This document shows, in pieces, positions 5,474 through 6,968 of a DNA stretch of 6,968 nucleotides. The notes beneath the pieces were generated by a model. That model was not told the DNA's origin. It did not search any database and saw only the letters and a program-made list of their open reading frames with translations. A program made the translations under genes and the position numbers. Each line of letters begins with the position of its first letter. Within the stretch, counting starts at the first letter, position 1. Source of the stretch: UBA1858 sp965658595 (GTDB lineage Bacteria > Pseudomonadota > Gammaproteobacteria > UBA4575); NCBI GenBank assembly GCA_965658595.1, contig CBFHSW010000016.1, forward strand, positions 1 to 6,968. The letters run 5' to 3'.

Positions 5474-6968
5474 TGTCTTTAGGTCCGTTTTTTGTGTCCA
5501 TTATTGGATTATGGCTGAATTCTAAAACAATTCGAGTGCCCTCACCGGGTTCACTCTCAACATGTAGCTTACCACCAAAGCGCATGGCGCGATCACGCAT
5601 GATGGACAAACCTATGTGTTCACCTGAATGAAAGCTGGTTTTTGGCTCTGCAAAGCCTACACCATCGTCCTCGATTAGCACGATATAGTGATAACCGCCA
5701 CCACTCATCATAATGCGAACGTTCTCAGCATCACTGTGTTTACGGATGTTGTTGAGGGATTCTTGGATAATGCGTAGTACATGGAATTCAGTTTCTGCTG
5801 GTAAATCTGCATCTGGCCATTCATTTTGGAAGAATACCTGTATTTCATCATTCACCTGGCGAAAACGATCGACGGTGCTTTGCACGGATGAAATTAGGCT
5901 GGCCAGTACCGTGGGTGATCTGAAATGCGCGATCAGTTCACGAATTTCATTATGAGCTTCACTAATAGAGGATTCGATTTTTTCTAATTCTGTCCATCCT
6001 TGCGCTTCGTTGCCTTGATGTAGAGTTTCATCAAGTACTCGCACTTGAAAACGAATACTGGTGAGTGTTTGTGCCAGTGAATCATGCAACTCATTGGCAA
6101 TATGCGTTCTCTCACGCATGATAGATAAAGAGCGCGTTTCCTCGTCAAGATGGGCTTTTTCTATAGCCGCCCCCAGCTGACGACCAATGCTTGTGAATAG
6201 TTCATGGTAGTCATTGAACATATTGAGCGATTTCTTATGCACATAGAAGTGATAAATGCCTAATAATTTCTCTTGGTATTGTAGGGGCACGATGAGTATG
6301 TCGATTTCTTCACCCGAAAAATATTTCTTACATAAATACTGATCACAAGGCATGAGTTTAATGCGTAAAGAGCCATCATCATTAGTCTGATTGTCCAAAC
6401 AAAGGTTTTCATGCAGTGTGATGAGCGCTTCTGCGACATTAATATGGGTCAGTAACTCGACCTCGGTTTCATCCGAGATTAAATAAGCGCATGAGGATTG
6501 AGCATTAATTAACTCGGTGAGAGTATGTAAAAATTCACTCAACAGTGTCTCAACACTGCGCGATAAGTTGATACTGCTGGCAATATCATAAAGTATTGAT
6601 AGTGAACGAGTCTTATGAGCGATATGGTCAGTATGGCGTTGCACTTGCAGCTCTGCATCACGCGATAGCGACTGCAACATTTCACCAATAAAATGTAGGT
6701 TACTGTTGAGTTGTTGCGATTCTGTACCAGCAGACGGTTTGATTTGAGCATCTAACTGCCCGCCACGAATCATTTCCGTCCAAGCTTGTATGTTTTCAGC
6801 TGGCTGGATATAGGAAGACCAAATACTAATCAAGCTGATGGTAATCACTATGATCGCAAGAACTAGTCCACTGATGATGATCGCATCGTTAGCTAAGATA
6901 CTAAATAGTACTAGCCCGATAGCAATAGCGATGGCTAAAAAGCATTGATTGGATGTTTTTTTAAGCCA
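5442..6968 (-). CDS. NarX-like sensor histidine kinase (HAMP-GAF-HisKA_3-HATPase), 5' end outside the window
   Basis: The frame stays open to the window edge, giving 508 visible residues (numbered from the edge); the GTG at 6848 is internal to a membrane helix and is not the start. Residues 9-26 and 29-50 form two hydrophobic helices split only by a short NDA turn, after a basic KK. A HAMP-like region (about 54-105) and coiled coil follow, then a GAF-like domain (about 130-272) with cysteines C160, C190, C208 and C213. The dimerisation/phosphorylation box has H295 in IANELHDSLAQTL, the HisKA_3 type used by NarX. The ATPase domain (about 395-485) shows the N-box ESLNNIRKHSDA, G1 EDDGVGF and G2 GEHIGLSIMRDRA. 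The kinase would phosphorylate D56 of the overlapping regulator gene. NarX normally has about 110 periplasmic residues between its two helices; that region is missing here, so I give no symbol. A pair of further helices upstream cannot be excluded. Confidence 0.88.
   Translation of the reverse strand, partial: WLKKTSNQCFLAIAIAIGLVLFSILANDAIIISGLVLAIIVITISLISIWSSYIQPAENIQAWTEMIRGGQLDAQIKPSAGTESQQLNSNLHFIGEMLQSLSRDAELQVQRHTDHIAHKTRSLSILYDIASSINLSRSVETLLSEFLHTLTELINAQSSCAYLISDETEVELLTHINVAEALITLHENLCLDNQTNDDGSLRIKLMPCDQYLCKKYFSGEEIDILIVPLQYQEKLLGIYHFYVHKKSLNMFNDYHELFTSIGRQLGAAIEKAHLDEETRSLSIMRERTHIANELHDSLAQTLTSIRFQVRVLDETLHQGNEAQGWTELEKIESSISEAHNEIRELIAHFRSPTVLASLISSVQSTVDRFRQVNDEIQVFFQNEWPDADLPAETEFHVLRIIQESLNNIRKHSDAENVRIMMSGGGYHYIVLIEDDGVGFAEPKTSFHSGEHIGLSIMRDRAMRFGGKLHVESEPGEGTRIVLEFSHNPIMDTKNGPKDNELELTRTDH

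Noticed and set aside
5713..5955. Plus-strand ORF inside the kinase gene (also 5172-5525)
   Set aside because: Antisense to conserved kinase and receiver domains; product without family features.
6846..6848. GTG as start of the histidine kinase
   Set aside because: It falls in the middle of a hydrophobic helix, and the frame continues open with sensible membrane sequence to the window edge.

Overview
The window reads as ordinary chromosomal DNA of a moderately AT-rich proteobacterium, most likely a gammaproteobacterium. Three things point that way: a class Ia ribonucleotide reductase large subunit with two N-terminal ATP-cone regions (as in pseudomonads), a NarL-type response regulator with a NarX-like kinase, and a canonical TTATCCACA DnaA box at the nrdA promoter. 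The protein families suggest an organism with nitrate/redox-responsive regulation and active sulfur/glutathione chemistry. I cannot name the genus. There are no tRNA, rRNA, IS, phage or CRISPR features.

Layout. Positions 1-1410 (minus) hold the N-terminal 470 codons of nrdA, which runs off the left edge. Positions 1411-1750 are a divergent control region. On the nrdA side it holds a sigma70-like promoter, two NrdR-box-like sites exactly 32 bp apart that sit on the -35/-10 region, and a perfect DnaA box upstream. Positions 1751-3541 (plus) encode a full-length Atm1-type ABC exporter with most of the known glutathione-contact residues. Positions 3628-3975 (plus) encode a small stand-alone S24 (LexA/UmuD C-domain) protein with no DNA-binding domain and with Arg where the catalytic Lys should be.

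The right half is a minus-strand cluster read right to left: a NarX-like histidine kinase (5' end off the window), a NarL-type regulator overlapping it by 32 nt, a single-domain rhodanese, and two small membrane-protein ORFs (25 aa and 55 aa). The 25-aa ORF is not long enough to appear in a normal gene call. The cluster ends convergently against the S24 gene, with no clear terminator between them.

How they may work together: the kinase/regulator pair would sense an electron acceptor or redox state and control transcription. The rhodanese handles sulfane sulfur, and the Atm1-type exporter moves glutathione-linked sulfur or metal species. A shared sulfur/redox theme is an inference from gene families and proximity only. 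No single new system is evident. The items most worth a second look are the integrated NrdR/DnaA control of nrdA, the probably non-proteolytic S24 protein, the kinase that seems to lack a NarX periplasmic sensor, and the small membrane ORFs behind the rhodanese.
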